This document shows positions 33,593-45,110 of a DNA stretch of 64,000 nt, one piece after another. Positions within the stretch are counted from its first letter, which is position 1. Each line of letters opens with the position of its first letter. A program made the translations under genes and the position numbers. Location of the stretch: NCBI GenBank assembly GCA_018398575.1, contig JAGTXZ010000018.1, positions 310,001 through 374,000 of the forward strand. The letters are read 5' to 3'. The notes beneath the pieces were generated by a model, which had not been told where the DNA came from, did not search any database, and worked only from the letters and a program-made list of their open reading frames with translations. This DNA is from Ampelomyces quisqualis (taxonomy: Eukaryota; Ascomycota; Dothideomycetes; Pleosporales; Phaeosphaeriaceae).

Positions 33593-35365
33593 TCATGTCC
33601 GTCTACCAAGTCTATCTCTCGGATTTGGCCTGTCGCGGTTTCCGTTGTCTCTATCCTGTCTTCCTGGAGCTGGAGCTGGAGCTGATGCTTGTTGCGAGGC
33701 TGGTATTGTAGACCTTCTGGCAGAGTCAAACGTATTCAACCGCCCTTGCTGGGAAGATTGGTTTCCAGGACCAGGCTCGGCTGGTAAAGTGAGAGGATGT
33801 GCGGCGTGCTTGGCATAGACTTTGTTGATTTCGTTCATCAGAGTGTAGTCTCTTGTGAAGGCACTCCTTTTCGAAAAGTCGTTGAGATACACCTTCGTGG
33901 ATCCCATGGCAATTTCCGCCTCCCTCTTTGTCTTCTCCGGGTCCTCTGTCCTTACAACATCTCTTAACATGCCAGCGAATTTACCCTTGGCTTTGCCCAG
34001 AGACATGGACATGCTCTTCCGGAAGGACGTTTTGGACTTTTTGGACTTTTCTTCCGCTGACTCCACTGGCGTGTTCTCTGCCTCTGGCGCAGGTACTGGG
34101 ACTTGCCTTGACACGAAATCTTCCATCCAAACTGGCATCCAATTTTCTGGCTGAAAGTGGTCAGCGTTTTTCTGGCGCATCAATACATTAGAAATACTCA
34201 CCTCGGCTAAGCCTTCATCACGTTGTGGAAGCGCCTGCTCTGGAAGGGGCACTGGCGTGATCCCTTCACCTCTGGGCGGTACTTGCGCAAAGTCGTGCTG
34301 TCTAATCGTGTCCGTAGTAACAGGCCGTGTAGGGGTCGCGAGAGAAGTAAGTGGTTGAGGGGCCACCGGAGAAACAGGTGGTGTCTCTGTGCGAGAGCCG
34401 CGCTTCGGCTTTGCTTTCGATGGCATCTTACTCCGTTCTTCCCTGTGTGTGTCCGGACTTCTACTTCTCACTGAAGAGCTTTCATTCCGTGCCAGCGCGA
34501 CTACTTTCCTTGGTAGCGTCACGCTTTCCTGCCGAGCCGTCAGATCTATAACATTGAATCAAGGAGGTATTCAACTCCCTCATGTTTGGGTACATACTGG
34601 TGGTTCTTGTGAGTTTCCTGGTCCCACACGTGCTTGTCGACCAAAATTGGCAGCGCTGCGATTTGGTAGCGAAAAAGTACGAGCAAGCCTGGAAGCACGC
34701 GCCCTTTCATGCCCCAGATGAACAGGAATGAATCTACGCGGGCCAGAAGGACCACAATCTGCAATTGATGCGGTCCTCTCTGGAGGCCTAGAATTGGTTT
34801 CAGATGGCTCTGGCTTTATCACCTCGTAGCGCGTTCCTCCAATCCCAGACGGACCAGATTTCGATTCGCCAACTTTTTGGAACTTTGAGTCTTTGTCGGA
34901 AGGCTTCTGCTGGAGTTCTTCCGGCATCGCTCTGTGGGACAATTCTGGCAAGCGATCGTCTCGTACAGAATCGTTGCTGGGCAGAGCCGATGCAGGTCGT
35001 GGTGGTGGTAGCGTACGACTAGAAAAGTTACAGGTCAGCCATGTTTATCACAGGATGTAGGGCAGCACTTGCAGTCCTGGATGCACGTCATGGTCGGTTT
35101 CATTGAATGGATTGCCCCCAAGGTCTGCATATCTGTTCGTGTTTTGCGGGGCGCAAACACTAATATGGCAAGTTAGCTAGCGTAAGCGAAAGGTCGTGGA
35201 AGGAGAGAAGTACATTTCCGAGCCAGAAAGTTCTTGCAACTGTCGTCGTGCCTTCCGTAGTCTCTCAGCGCCATTGATGGCGTTGATAACTGATCTATAA
35301 TAATTAGCACTTTCCTTTTCTGAACGAGCTGCACGGCCACTAATAAACGCACTGTGGACGCTCAT
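33593..35365 (-). CDS. Hypothetical disordered protein
   Basis: Not recognised. Coding character is clear in several exons: 35365 to about 35213 (MSVHSAFISGRAARSEKESA, YRSVINAINGAERLRKARRQ), a second exon to about 35080 (YADLGGNPFNETDHDVHPGL), a third ending at 34598 (FGRQARVGPGNSQEPP), then 34528-34202 and 34150-33593. The protein is rich in Ser, Pro, Arg and Lys, with a basic FRKSMSMSLGKAKGKFAGML segment that could bind membrane or nucleic acid, and ends in RDRLGRRT. The junction between exons 2 and 3 is not settled: frame arithmetic allows a 75-nt intron ending CCCAG near 34980. The last intron (34201-34151) is 51 nt, in frame and free of stops, so both spliced and retained forms could be translated. 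No enzyme domain is seen. Confidence 0.65.
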
Positions 35366-36409
35366 CGTCGCAGTTGTGAGTAGCAGGCATCGGGGACGTG
35401 TTGTGATTTTCACTCTTTTTGGATACTGTGGAGCCAATCGCCTAGGAAAGTGAATTTGGGTATCGGTATCAGGACGACTTTAGAGAGTGTGAGTAAAGCT
35501 AGAGAATCAGAAGCGTTTTCGAAGAGCCGGCAAGCTTACAGAAGAATTTGAAGGGGACGGTTAAGACTATTTGAATGAGTAGGGAGCATGCATTGCGTGC
35601 TCATCCGGACCGTGGGGATCATTAATTTACCAGTGTTTACGTCCGGAGGCCACTAAAAACTCTCTGCATCACTCTACAAGGCTGGATTCCACCGTCCGGT
35701 GGACCGCTACTGCAGGAGAAGACAACCGCCAAAAAACATGCCGAGGTTTTGTGCCGGCACTTGGATGACTGGGAGCTGTAGAGTGAGCCAGCAGTACCAT
35801 CAGCTCGAAGCAATGTCGTTTGGAAGATCAGCAGTGCTTCAAAAAGATATGTTCAATTAATGTGACTAGATACAAGATCTGGATTCCCATCAGCGTCATG
35901 GACGTCAAGATTCCTTCGATGATCTTAAGATGCCTTTGACAACATGAAACACCGAGATGGTGAAATATAAGAAACTATCAGCCTATGTATGCAGCTAGCA
36001 TCGGGTCGTCGGAACGGCCCCAGTGCACCGTGCCAAACCACGAATTCACTGGCCTAGGGCATCGGATGTCCCAAACCCGGAGCTAGCTATGGTACATTCG
36101 TCGGACCCATCTCAACGGCAATATCGGGTCTCAAGTGTTCATACTAAACACCTAGTACTCGGGCCCAACGGCCGCGAAGATTTGCTTTGCAACTATCAGG
36201 GCCGAGTACTCATGTGCATGAATGCTTGCAAACGTGCTCGAGGGTCACCACCTTGGAACAGACATGACGACAAGATACATGAACCATTATGCTAGATACA
36301 CTATATACAACAAACATTTCCCGAGCCTAAAAGAAGGGTATAAATCTCATTACGTGGGCACAACGGGCCTCCACCCAGAAAGATTGGTCCACCTATTTTC
36401 TCCAACCCC
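35366..36409. other. Intergenic region, no gene seen
   Basis: About 1 kb between the disordered protein start and the Smr gene stop. Only short frames with no domain are present. Confidence 0.5.
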
Positions 36410-37186
36410 TCACATAACCGTACAACAGCCCAATTTCCTAAGCAACTTGGGCAGCCCCTTCTTAACCATCTGCTCGATCTCATCATTCTGGCTCTGCTGC
36501 TGATGTTGTCCGCCATGCTGCTGGCCCCCATGATGTTGCTGGCCCCCATGTTGGTGGCCACCATGTTGCGGCCCACCATGCTGCGGCCCACCATGCTGCG
36601 GCCCACCATGTTGACCCGGATACCCCCCATACCCCGGCGCACTCGGCGGAGGCGGCATATGATCTACGCTGCCGCCCTGGAGATTGACAAAGATCCGCCC
36701 CTCATTCTCCTCCGTGCGGTACTGCAGCCCCAGGTCCCTACACACCTGCTCCACGCGTGGCTTGATTTTCTGCACGTGATTCGTGCTATGATTGCCCTTG
36801 CCGACGATAACATGCAGATGCGTCTCGCCGCGCTGGCGACTCGCCTTGATGCGCTCTTCCAGCACGTCCTCGGCTTCTTCGACAAACAGGCCGTGCAGGT
36901 CGATTGTGTCACCGTCGACGCGGCCGTCGGAGTTGTTGGCGCGGAAAATGTAGTCGCGCGCTTGCCGGTTGTAGTGTTCCATTTTGGCGGCGTGCTGCTT
37001 GCCTTCTTCTGAGAGCTGGTGCGCACGCGCGCCGTCGCCGGACTCGTAGGCTTGGTGCGCCCGGTCGAAGCAGGACCCGCGCTTTGCGGCTTCTTGGCGT
37101 GCGAGGTCGCGCAGGCGGTCGTATTCTGCCTCCGTGTCCGCCGAGGAGTGGTTGAGGGCTGGGAGGAGGGTCAGGTGGGTGCGCAT
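36410..37186 (-). CDS. Smr-domain protein with C-terminal CaaX motif
   Basis: Single-exon protein of 258 residues. The N-terminal part carries the DUF1771 helix pair often found before Smr (EYDRLRDLARQEAAKRGSCF, RAHQLSEEGKQHAAKMEHYN). The Smr domain follows: TIDLHGLFVEEAEDVLEERI with the DLHG motif, then LHVIVGKGNHSTN (the GxGxHS element) and RIFVNLQGG. Smr domains act as RNA or DNA endonucleases in characterised proteins. A Gly/His/Gln repeat (GGPQHGGPQHGG, from a 15-bp DNA repeat at about 36560-36612) links to the C-terminus, which ends KLGCCTVM. The last four residues, CTVM, fit a CaaX farnesylation box with a preceding Cys available for palmitoylation, suggesting membrane tethering. A short ATG frame (from about 37234) overlaps the start codon. 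Confidence 0.92.
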   Translation of the reverse strand: MRTHLTLLPALNHSSADTEAEYDRLRDLARQEAAKRGSCFDRAHQAYESGDGARAHQLSEEGKQHAAKMEHYNRQARDYIFRANNSDGRVDGDTIDLHGLFVEEAEDVLEERIKASRQRGETHLHVIVGKGNHSTNHVQKIKPRVEQVCRDLGLQYRTEENEGRIFVNLQGGSVDHMPPPPSAPGYGGYPGQHGGPQHGGPQHGGPQHGGHQHGGQQHHGGQQHGGQHQQQSQNDEIEQMVKKGLPKLLRKLGCCTVM

Positions 37187-37627
37187 TCGGGAACTGGTGG
37201 AATGATTGGTCGCAGTGCAATTGAGGGAGCCATGTCGGCCATTGTGTACGTACAGCGTGAGCCCAGCGAGAACATCTCCGTGGCGGACATGTTGGCACGG
37301 TTCTCGGAAGAAGGGTGGGTAAAAATGCTATGACACGATGGTCGTGGTGTGAAGTGTTGTTGCTCTTAACCTTGTCGGCTCCGCTCCACAGCGCAGCATC
37401 TGCCATCGGCGCTATTGCAACATGGCGCAGGGCCCAGATCGCTCTCTTCGTTGACACCGGGAGGCTCAGTCGACTGTCGCTGCAAATTGTCAATTGCTGC
37501 ACGCAGAAAATCTATCTAGGCTTCTTGGATTCGAATCATGTGGATGTGCAGTTCTTCAGCTCAGCTTGGAAGACGACTCGATCCTCGTGGTGCCCGGCCG
37601 GACAGTATGACCAGGCAATCAAAGACG
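37187..37627. other. Intergenic between USE1 stop and Smr start
   Basis: About 440 bp serving as promoter of the Smr gene and 3' flank of USE1. The only notable item is a 23-codon ATG frame on the minus strand (MADMAPSIALRPIIPPVPEC) that ends overlapping the Smr ATG; it may be an upstream ORF. Confidence 0.45.
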
Positions 37628-38589
37628 TCAGAACCGTATCTTTGGTCCGACAAAGACAATCAAGAATGCGACAAGCCATAGGCCAAAGATCATGCCATAG
37701 AGCTTGAGTCTCGCAAACCATCCTTTGCCTTCCGTCATCTTCCTGAGCGTGCCCATTCTTCGACTCGCAGCGTCCATCCCTAGCTGACTCTTGTCTAGCC
37801 CCGACACGGCTCGATCGAGTATGCCTTTGTCGCCTTCCAACGTCTGTCCAAAATGTACAGACTGTTGTTTCAGCTGTTTTGCCATTTCGAGAAGACTCGA
37901 GGTCAGCGACTCCTGCTCGTTGCGATGATGTGATAGAAGAGCCTCGGTTTGTGCAAGGTTTGGGTTGCCAGTTGTAGCGCTGGGTTTTGATGGGAATAAC
38001 GAATTTCCGCTGGCTGTTTGCGCTCCCTGTGCATTCTCTGCCTTGCCTCTCCGCCGCAATGATGATGCGAGGTTCTCCGCAGCACCGCGTAGCGCATCGT
38101 TGCCTTCATTCGATGTCGACACATCCCTCCCTGCCTCTACCTGTATTCTCGGTGCGTACGAAGGGAATTGATCTTCGTCATCCTCGCCTGAGTTGATCGA
38201 AGCTTCTGACTCGGTGTCATCGAGTTGGTTGAGCTCGTATATTCGTTGATTGAGCTGCTTGATAAGCTCTCGTTTCTGCTGGAGGTCCGTCTGGAGCGCC
38301 GTCTTCTTGGACTTGGAAGGCATCGTGGAAGCGGAGTGTTCGAGGTTGAGCAAAAGTGTGCGTGCATGCTCAATATTCTGTGTCCCAGTTACTGACTGTG
38401 CTCCCAGTGTATATTGCTGCGAGATGCACTTACAGCACTAACGCGCACCCGCTCATAACTCGAGTTGCGCAACTGTGGTGATGGTTCTGCTAATACAATG
38501 CGTTCTAGCCTCGAGAGCAGTCTGTTCAAGTTTATAGAGGTGGTATCAGGATAGCCGGAAGGCGACCTGTGTCTTGTTGCTGCCGCCAT
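37628..38589 (-). CDS. USE1: SNARE protein USE1
   Basis: ER-localised Q/SNARE that takes part in COPI vesicle fusion with the ER (Golgi-to-ER retrograde traffic). Exons 38589-38434 and 38377-37628 encode 301 residues. The N-terminal region SINLNRLLSRLERIVL, then ERVRVSA joined to NIEHARTLLLNLEHS across the intron, is characteristic of Use1. The SNARE helix (LLSHHRNEQESLTSSLLEMA through GLDKSQLGMDAASRRMGTLR) is followed by a single C-terminal membrane anchor (LYGMIFGLWLVAFLIVFVG). It lies in the same window as epsilon-COP, which acts in the same pathway, though about 32 kb apart. Confidence 0.9.
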
Positions 38590-39042
38590 GCTCGACGTGT
38601 ATTTTTAACAGTCGAATGCGAGCGTACGGGTTCACCAAAATAGGAGTTAGCAACTGGCGACGCACAATGCCGTTGATATCGATGTCAGGTCGTGGTGAAC
38701 GGGGTGCGTAATTGTGCGAATGTCAATCTATGGGTCAGGCAAATACGCGTTGTACGCACAGAGTGCCGACGTCACACGTTGCGCTATGGGCGGCAGCCAA
38801 TCACGCGACAATAGCATAGCATTACTCCCTGCACACGCATCACGACACAATGATGGATTGTTCAATTGCTCAATAGGTTTCAGTTGATCGTTAATTCGTT
38901 ATGATAGTTTACTGTTACAGTCGTACCACAACCGCAGGATAAGGCAAGCAGTCTTTAGTATGTGCCAGGAAAACAATCTGGTATCCACGACGTACCCGAC
39001 CTCATGTCCATGTCGCTGGGTTTGTTTTGTTTAATTGATCGT
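38590..39042. other. Intergenic, USE1 promoter
   Basis: About 450 bp between the USE1 start and the stop of the small con-8-like gene. No gene or distinct regulatory motif is recognised. Confidence 0.45.
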
Positions 39043-39524
39043 CTAATTGCGGAGGGTAGTAGTGTCTTTGGGGTTTTTGGATGAAGAGGAAGGGCCTGAT
39101 GGGCCACGAGTGAAGCTATGCAAGTCAGTGTAGTTCTGTTCATGCGTCCGCACTCCGTACCTGTTCCAAAGACCGCCGAGCATTCCAACTTTTCCGTAAG
39201 AATCTTGCAGAGATGCCCGCCTTTCGGTGTGCTCATGAGTGTCAGGTCGCTTCAGGGCCTGTAAATTGGCAAAGCGCTGAGCAGCAGAAGACTGGAGCTG
39301 GTCAGTCAAATTGCCCGAGACCGGGACTTTGGCACGATTTTGTGCATCGTATGACCTACCCTTCTTCGTGTGCCTATCGGTGACGGCGGGGATGAGTTCA
39401 TGGAAGAGTCTGATGCTCGTCGGTCGGCGGTTTCCTTGGGTCCTTCTGGCATGGCCGGAATTGTGTTGTCTCCGAAGACCTTGTGGCTTTGAGAAGAGTA
39501 CTTTTGGTGGAACGGAGAAGGCAT
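39043..39524 (-). CDS. Small disordered protein, conidiation-protein-8-like
   Basis: Three exons (39524-39360, 39297-39161, 39115-39043) sum to 375 nt and encode 124 residues. After splicing the centre reads SPIGTRRRLQSSAAQRFANL, then QALKRPDTHEHTERRASLQD, and GGLWNSFTRGPSGPSS near the C-terminus. The FANLQALKR / ERRAS / WNxFTRG pattern resembles a family of small fungal proteins that includes Neurospora con-8; I make this link from memory of the pattern and it is tentative. The protein is Ser/Arg-rich with no signal peptide. Introns 1 and 2 have GT-AG ends and keep codon phase. A CACTCCGTAC motif falls within intron 2 (near 39151). Confidence 0.72.
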
Positions 39525-40956
39525 TATGGAGGATTTATGGCTATATTTGTCTCTGAGATACGAGCTAAGATATCGATGATGCTGTTGTTCTGGGGATATC
39601 GAATGGGGTGGAACAAAGTCCTTTTTGAAGCCACTGCTGTTTGATCAACCCCTCTTTGGCTGAGTTGAGCATTGGGACATTCGATCTCATGCTCATTAAG
39701 CATTACGCAGTTGATGTGTGATCGTACCAATCAGACAGAAGGCACAACCCCGCACCCCATCCGTGCGTTTGGACCCTGATATTGTATACGTGACATGAAA
39801 TGGTAATCGACGACTGTCAACTCACCTCTGATTGGGATACACAATTCAGTGGCTACAGGTAAGCAGATTCATTGGTATCGAAACGCCGGTTGCGTCTTAG
39901 TGCAATGGTATTCGACGCATGCATGCTTTGTAATGACGCCATTCTTACCGGACCATGACTGGAAGGAACCTTGATCTGGCGTGATAAACGACCATGACAA
40001 GAGTGTTCTATCCTCTGAGGAGCCTGGACCATGATTTGATGGGTTCGAAGTTCCAAGGCCCCTGATAGCCACGATCGAGCTAGCCTTTGGACGTTACGTT
40101 AGTCCGGGGAGTCAGGAACCCGTTCCTGTTGTAGCTACGCCGACTGGCCTCGCTCCCCACTCTCCATGATTTGAATGCCAACAGTGACTGCGGCCCTTTT
40201 CAGTGGATCAACTTTCGGCGTTGCAAAATATGGCTTCCCTGGGGTGCCCCGCTCCTAGTGTCTTGATGATGCTACGATCCATCTCAGGCATCGTGTTACC
40301 ACAAACCTGCCTTCATCGTCGCCAGTGCAGAGTGCGTGCGGCAGGTCAGTTCGGAGACACGAGCGCAACAGACTGATGTCATCTACGCGGAATGGCAATC
40401 TTTGCTTCCGTCAGAGGGTGTGCAAAGGCTTAATCATCTCACAGAGGCGCCGATTAAGGGACGTCATTCGTGAACAGACCTAGAGGGATCACGTCGGCTG
40501 GCTTAGTCACGTGCATGTAAAACGTCACGTGTCGCTAAGCGAGAAAAATTCCTCCAATTCGTGAAAACTCCTCGGTTCCGTGCGCCACCAATCTCTACAC
40601 CACCGCAACACGAATGCCGATCAGAGGACGCGTCCTCCAGTTGGAAGGGAAATGTAATGATTCAATCCAAATTTGTACCATAGCGAGACACGTTCAAGTT
40701 GTACCTGAGAATTCCTGATGTCAGGATCTCTGCGAGGAGAACGGGAACGATGGACCGGGACGCGTGCGATCTCTCCAGAACCAGGTCACCTCAAACGCGA
40801 GAGGGTCTCCGCTTGCTTCCAGAAAGCTGCCTCGGGTAGGCTTCCGTGGTTTGTACAAGAGGCGTTTTTACACACATCCGAAAGGTCTGCCCAATCTCTC
40901 GTTGAGATTGATCTGCACTGTCTTGACGCCCTCGCCTAGCTAATAGATTTGTTAAC
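39525..40956. other. Intergenic region, no gene seen
   Basis: About 1.4 kb upstream of the con-8-like gene. Short frames only. Nothing distinctive beyond ordinary composition. Confidence 0.5.
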
Positions 40957-41190
40957 ATGGCTTGGACACCACCTTGGATGTACCACCGGTGGCAGCAACA
41001 AAGGTATGTTCCCCTCTGTACACCGTCTACTTCTTCTCGCTCAGCATGATGAAATCCATTACACATAAGCATAGTTCATCTTAGGTCTTGCACCAATGAG
41101 GAACGTAACAAGCATTGTCTTTCGCTCCTATCTGAGAGCTTTCCACACTCGCTTCTCCGAACTGCTTTCTGTATTCCCAAGCTGACCTGA
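40957..41190 (+). CDS. Possible small two-exon protein
   Basis: A candidate only. An ATG frame (MAWTPPWMYHRWQQQR) runs into a good donor (AG|GTATGT at 41004), and a TTAG acceptor at 41081-41084 opens a second exon that ends in TGA at 41190, totalling 51 codons including the stop. The product would be about 50 residues, with no signal peptide or domain. Length and splice signals agree, but there is no conservation evidence. Confidence 0.2.
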
Positions 41191-43406
41191 CCACAGACGC
41201 AATGCCAGCGGTCTCCGGTGAGCCGACTGGTACGCAAGATTGAACCCGCCACCCGCGCCACTTACACGGAGTGATGTTCGTTTAGTCGACGTATTGGCTT
41301 GTTGCAATCATTATTCGCTGTCGTACACTGATGTCTGCGCAGCCACCGACGCAGATGGTGCGACAAAGGGTCCGTCGAGTGAGCGCCCAGGTAACATGTC
41401 GCACTGTGACTTATGCAGGGTGTAACGTTCTTTCGCCATAAGGCGTTTGCCACCGGAAGAGCGCTTTGTGGCAACTGCCACTGCAGTCGTTGGAACAGTC
41501 GAACGGTGTTGTAACTCTGAAACAAAAAATATGCTTGAGATGCCTGCAAAAAGGAAGAACCGCCCGTCGTGCCATAGATGACGTGGTATCAGTTAGGATG
41601 GCTTGCTGAGACATGATTTGTGGTAACGCTCAGCCTTTCAACTTAGATTGTCTGGGGTCGTCCTGTCGCTCCAGCTGCCGCTGCAGGCCGTCCGGGTGTG
41701 GACGAAAAGCAAGTTTGCAGTCGAGCCGCAGTCCCAGCCCCTGGAGGTGATCCTCACCGCATATCCCTTCCACAACAACCATCTGGCGCAGCAATTCCGG
41801 ATAGATTTGCAACACTAATCCCCTGCGCCATATTTCAATTTCGCCGACCGGGAAGCGAAGGCCTGCATCTGCGATCGCCACGGCCCTTGCGCAGGGGGGC
41901 ACGAGGCCGCCAGGCCGCCTGGTTGACGCTGGCCGCTTGTGATAAGAGAGCAGGTGGTCCCTCATACATGTGGAGCGATTTTATGACCAATCCTTCTTTC
42001 CACGGGTGCAATATCGGCGGTATTGGTGGACTCGGTGTGAACGGCCCACATTACGGAGTATGCGTTGGCAGCCAAGCGCTTCCGTCCCGTCAGACTCAGC
42101 ACAGCCGCCCACTTTTTGAATCCTACCCACAAAGCGCCCTCTCGCCCCCTTTCACTTGACAACATTCAACACTCGACCTTCGCCAAACTACACAAAGAGC
42201 TCTCGACACCACTTTTTGCGTCACCACAACACCAACACCCCTTACCACTTGCGCAACAACCAAGAGCAACCGCTCAGAATGACAATTCGGAGTCCGAATG
42301 AAGCCCTATCCAGGTACTTACCCAATGGTTCTCTCTTTATTGGTTGTTTGCTCGTATGATCTTACTACTGTTCTATGACGCCAGCATGTATTGCGAGAAT
42401 CATGTGTCTCTTTATTATCAGCTCTCCTATGTTCTTCCGCCATTTTTAGAAGCCCAGGTTACACAGGATGGACAATGGACACCACAGGAACCGCACCACA
42501 AGAACTTTGAAAGTTTCAGGAGTACAATGGACGATTTCTCCTTTGATAACCACGGAACGTTTCCAAGCTCCATGCTCTCAATCTCGACACGCCTCAAAAT
42601 GGATGGATTGCTGCGCTGCCTACGCGGCGCTCATAGACCCTACTGCTCGTGGTCCAACGTACTACGTCGAAGCTTCAATTAAGCTCGGCCTCTGTAAACG
42701 TACCAATGGATCTACGATGGCATGTAATCAGAACGATCAGTCATGTCCCATAGCAGACCGTCGCTCTACCGGCACGTATGGAACTCGTAGCGCATTTATC
42801 GCGAAGTCGTTCAATCATGTTCTTGATCGGCTTTGCAGAGATGATCCAGGACAAGCCATGAACTGGATAAAACCTATGGACTGCGGTCACCATGACCTGG
42901 ACGTGTGAGGAAATCTATGAACGAATTCCGCACCAACAGTGTAGTGCACCAGGACATGCCAAGAGCGGAGTTCCACACGGAGACAAGTACTGTCAGACCC
43001 ACGTTTGGGATTTTGGATTTTGGACCCGTTTGGTGGATGACCAAGTACGTACAATGGGCCAACAGACGCCCAAACTAATCATGATACATTGATCTCGAAC
43101 TAACTTAAGGTGTGTATTGAAGAGATTTACTGTCATCGCACTTCGCCTTTTCCTCACTGGTATGGTCTTGGCCCTCTGACGTTGTGCTGTTCTCTGGGAG
43201 GATATCCCCACAATGGATCAAAATCGCTGATTGACCACGACGTTGTCTCACGAAATAGCACCTATTCTTCAAAAAGGCTCATCGCTCCTCTAGGTGCGTG
43301 GCCCTCACCCCTGCGCTAACGTGACTTCCCTGAAGCTAATCTTGTCGTGCACGTAGGTCTCTGTCCTGGCTCCAGGCACTAACATGGCGCTTTCTTTTGT
43401 TATCAG
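41191..43406. other. Long region upstream of C2H2 factor
   Basis: About 2.2 kb. A TACGGAGTA motif lies near 42053-42061. Plus-strand frames at 42344-42682 and 42468-42908 look partly protein-like; MDDFSFDNHGTFPSSML (from about 42526) could be the true N-terminus of the C2H2 factor joined by long introns, since fungal factors of this kind often start in a similar way. I could not place a consistent splice path, so it is left as possible 5' UTR and leader exons. Confidence 0.4.
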
Positions 43407-45110
43407 TCAAAATCTCTCAAATTTGAGCCACACATTGGTCTTGTTTTGGCACTAACCCCTGCCGCCAGCGAGTCTTTCTTCGATTCACCACCGGAGTCTG
43501 TTTCCTGCATTCCCAGCATTGCCGAGTGGCGAAAGGATATTCCAGCCCCCGTTGTCTGTGAGGAGGACCTGTTCTACTCGGAAGCTCAGGACATGACCAG
43601 CTCGGACTTCTTCGAGCTCAAGGATACCATTTCAGAGTGCAGCATGGATAGCGCCTACCAAAGCCTGAGTGGCGCCAGCGGCCGAGGCCCTAGAAAGCCG
43701 GACGGACACACACAGGACAGCCGTTCCCTTGTGGCTGCTCATTTTGGCGGTAGCGAGATGTACTCGCCGTCATTAAGCTCAGAGAACTACAACGCCTTCA
43801 TAGATCATACCTTGGACATGAGCGAGATGCGACAGCCAACCGGGACATGGGAAACACCAGAGGACTCTAACGTATATGCTAATTACACTGCTGGACAGGA
43901 TTACTCTCAATACTCGACGGCCAACATTGCTCGATACACACCCGCTTCCAACAATGGCATGTCATCCCCGTGGGTGCCAACTGACGCACAATTTCAAAAC
44001 GAGCAGTTCAGCTTCACATACCCATCAGCTCACAACTCTGAGCTGATGTTCAGCCCTTCCATGCCAGCACAACCATCATGGAGCAACAACCGCTTCGAAT
44101 CTGCAGAGCGTCTCAGCGCCATCCGCGGCTCCTCATCATATCCCGTGCCTCAGCCCTCAAGACGCGCATCTGCCCATGATGCCGGTTTCGGTGCATTCGT
44201 TGCTACACCCTCCAGCATTCACTTCCCTCAGACCGTTCAGTTCGATCAGACCAGAACTCTCGAATTGCGAAACGACGCTGAGGACAGCACTTCTACCTCC
44301 ATTCCTGCTCAGTCACTTGAAGAAAACGACGAGACCATTTCTGCATCCGACGCAGCCGAGCTTAAGCTTGAAGAGGAGCGTACGAAGATCGCCCGCAGCC
44401 ATCCACTCTACCAACGACAAGCGGACAAAGACGGTAAATACCACTGCCCAGAGGAGGGCAATGCAGGCTGCAGCCACAAGCCAACGCCTTTGAAGTGCAA
44501 CTACGAGTAAGCTCGCCCTAAAGCAGTGCCATGCAGTCTCATCTAACATGAGTTTAGCAAGTACGTTGACTCCCATTTGAAGCCGTTCCGATGTAACAAA
44601 AAGACCTGCGTCGGCGTCCAATTCTCTTCCACCGCCTGCCTCCTCCGCCATGAGCGTGAGGCCCATGGAATGCACGGCCACGGTGCACGACCCCATCTCT
44701 GTCACTTCCGTGATTGCGAGCGGGCCGTCCCTGGACATGGCTTCCCTCGACGCTACAACCTCTTTGACCACATGAAGCGCGTGCACCAATACGATGGCCC
44801 GACCACTGAGCCTTCGCCGCCAAGTATGCCTGGTCAAGTTCAGCGCAAAGCCGCTAGCCGCAAGCGAAAGGCTTCCACAGAGGAAACAGTCGAGAAGCGT
44901 CAGAAAACTGCAAAGATCAACGCTGAACAGCAGCGCCAACACGCACGTGATCAAATGGCCCAGCAATTTTTGAGCAAGAAGCAGCAAATCATCGACATCC
45001 TGAACAACCTGAGCAACCCCAACGACCTGCGGGACGATATCCAGCTTACGAAAGAGGTTGTGGGCCTGCACGATATCTGCGCCGAGTTCCGCAAGAACTA
45101 CGGCGGCTGA
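43407..45110 (+). CDS. C2H2 zinc-finger transcription factor (5' end unresolved)
   Basis: Two certain coding exons, 43407-44506 and 44558-45110, totalling 551 codons including the stop. The first begins after a likely acceptor (TTATCAG) with no in-frame ATG nearby, so an upstream exon is missing from this model. The N-terminal half is an acidic Ser-rich region (TPAASESFFDSPPESVSC, SECSMDSAYQSLSG), probably activating. Zinc fingers follow, CNYE joined to DKYVDSHLKPFRC across the intron, with CVGVQFSSTACLLRHEREAH and CHFRDCERAVPGHGFPRRYN before HMKRVH, then a basic nuclear-localisation-like stretch (RKAASRKRKAS) and a helical C-terminus. This is the layout of fungal C2H2 regulators. The target is unknown. 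Confidence 0.82.
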
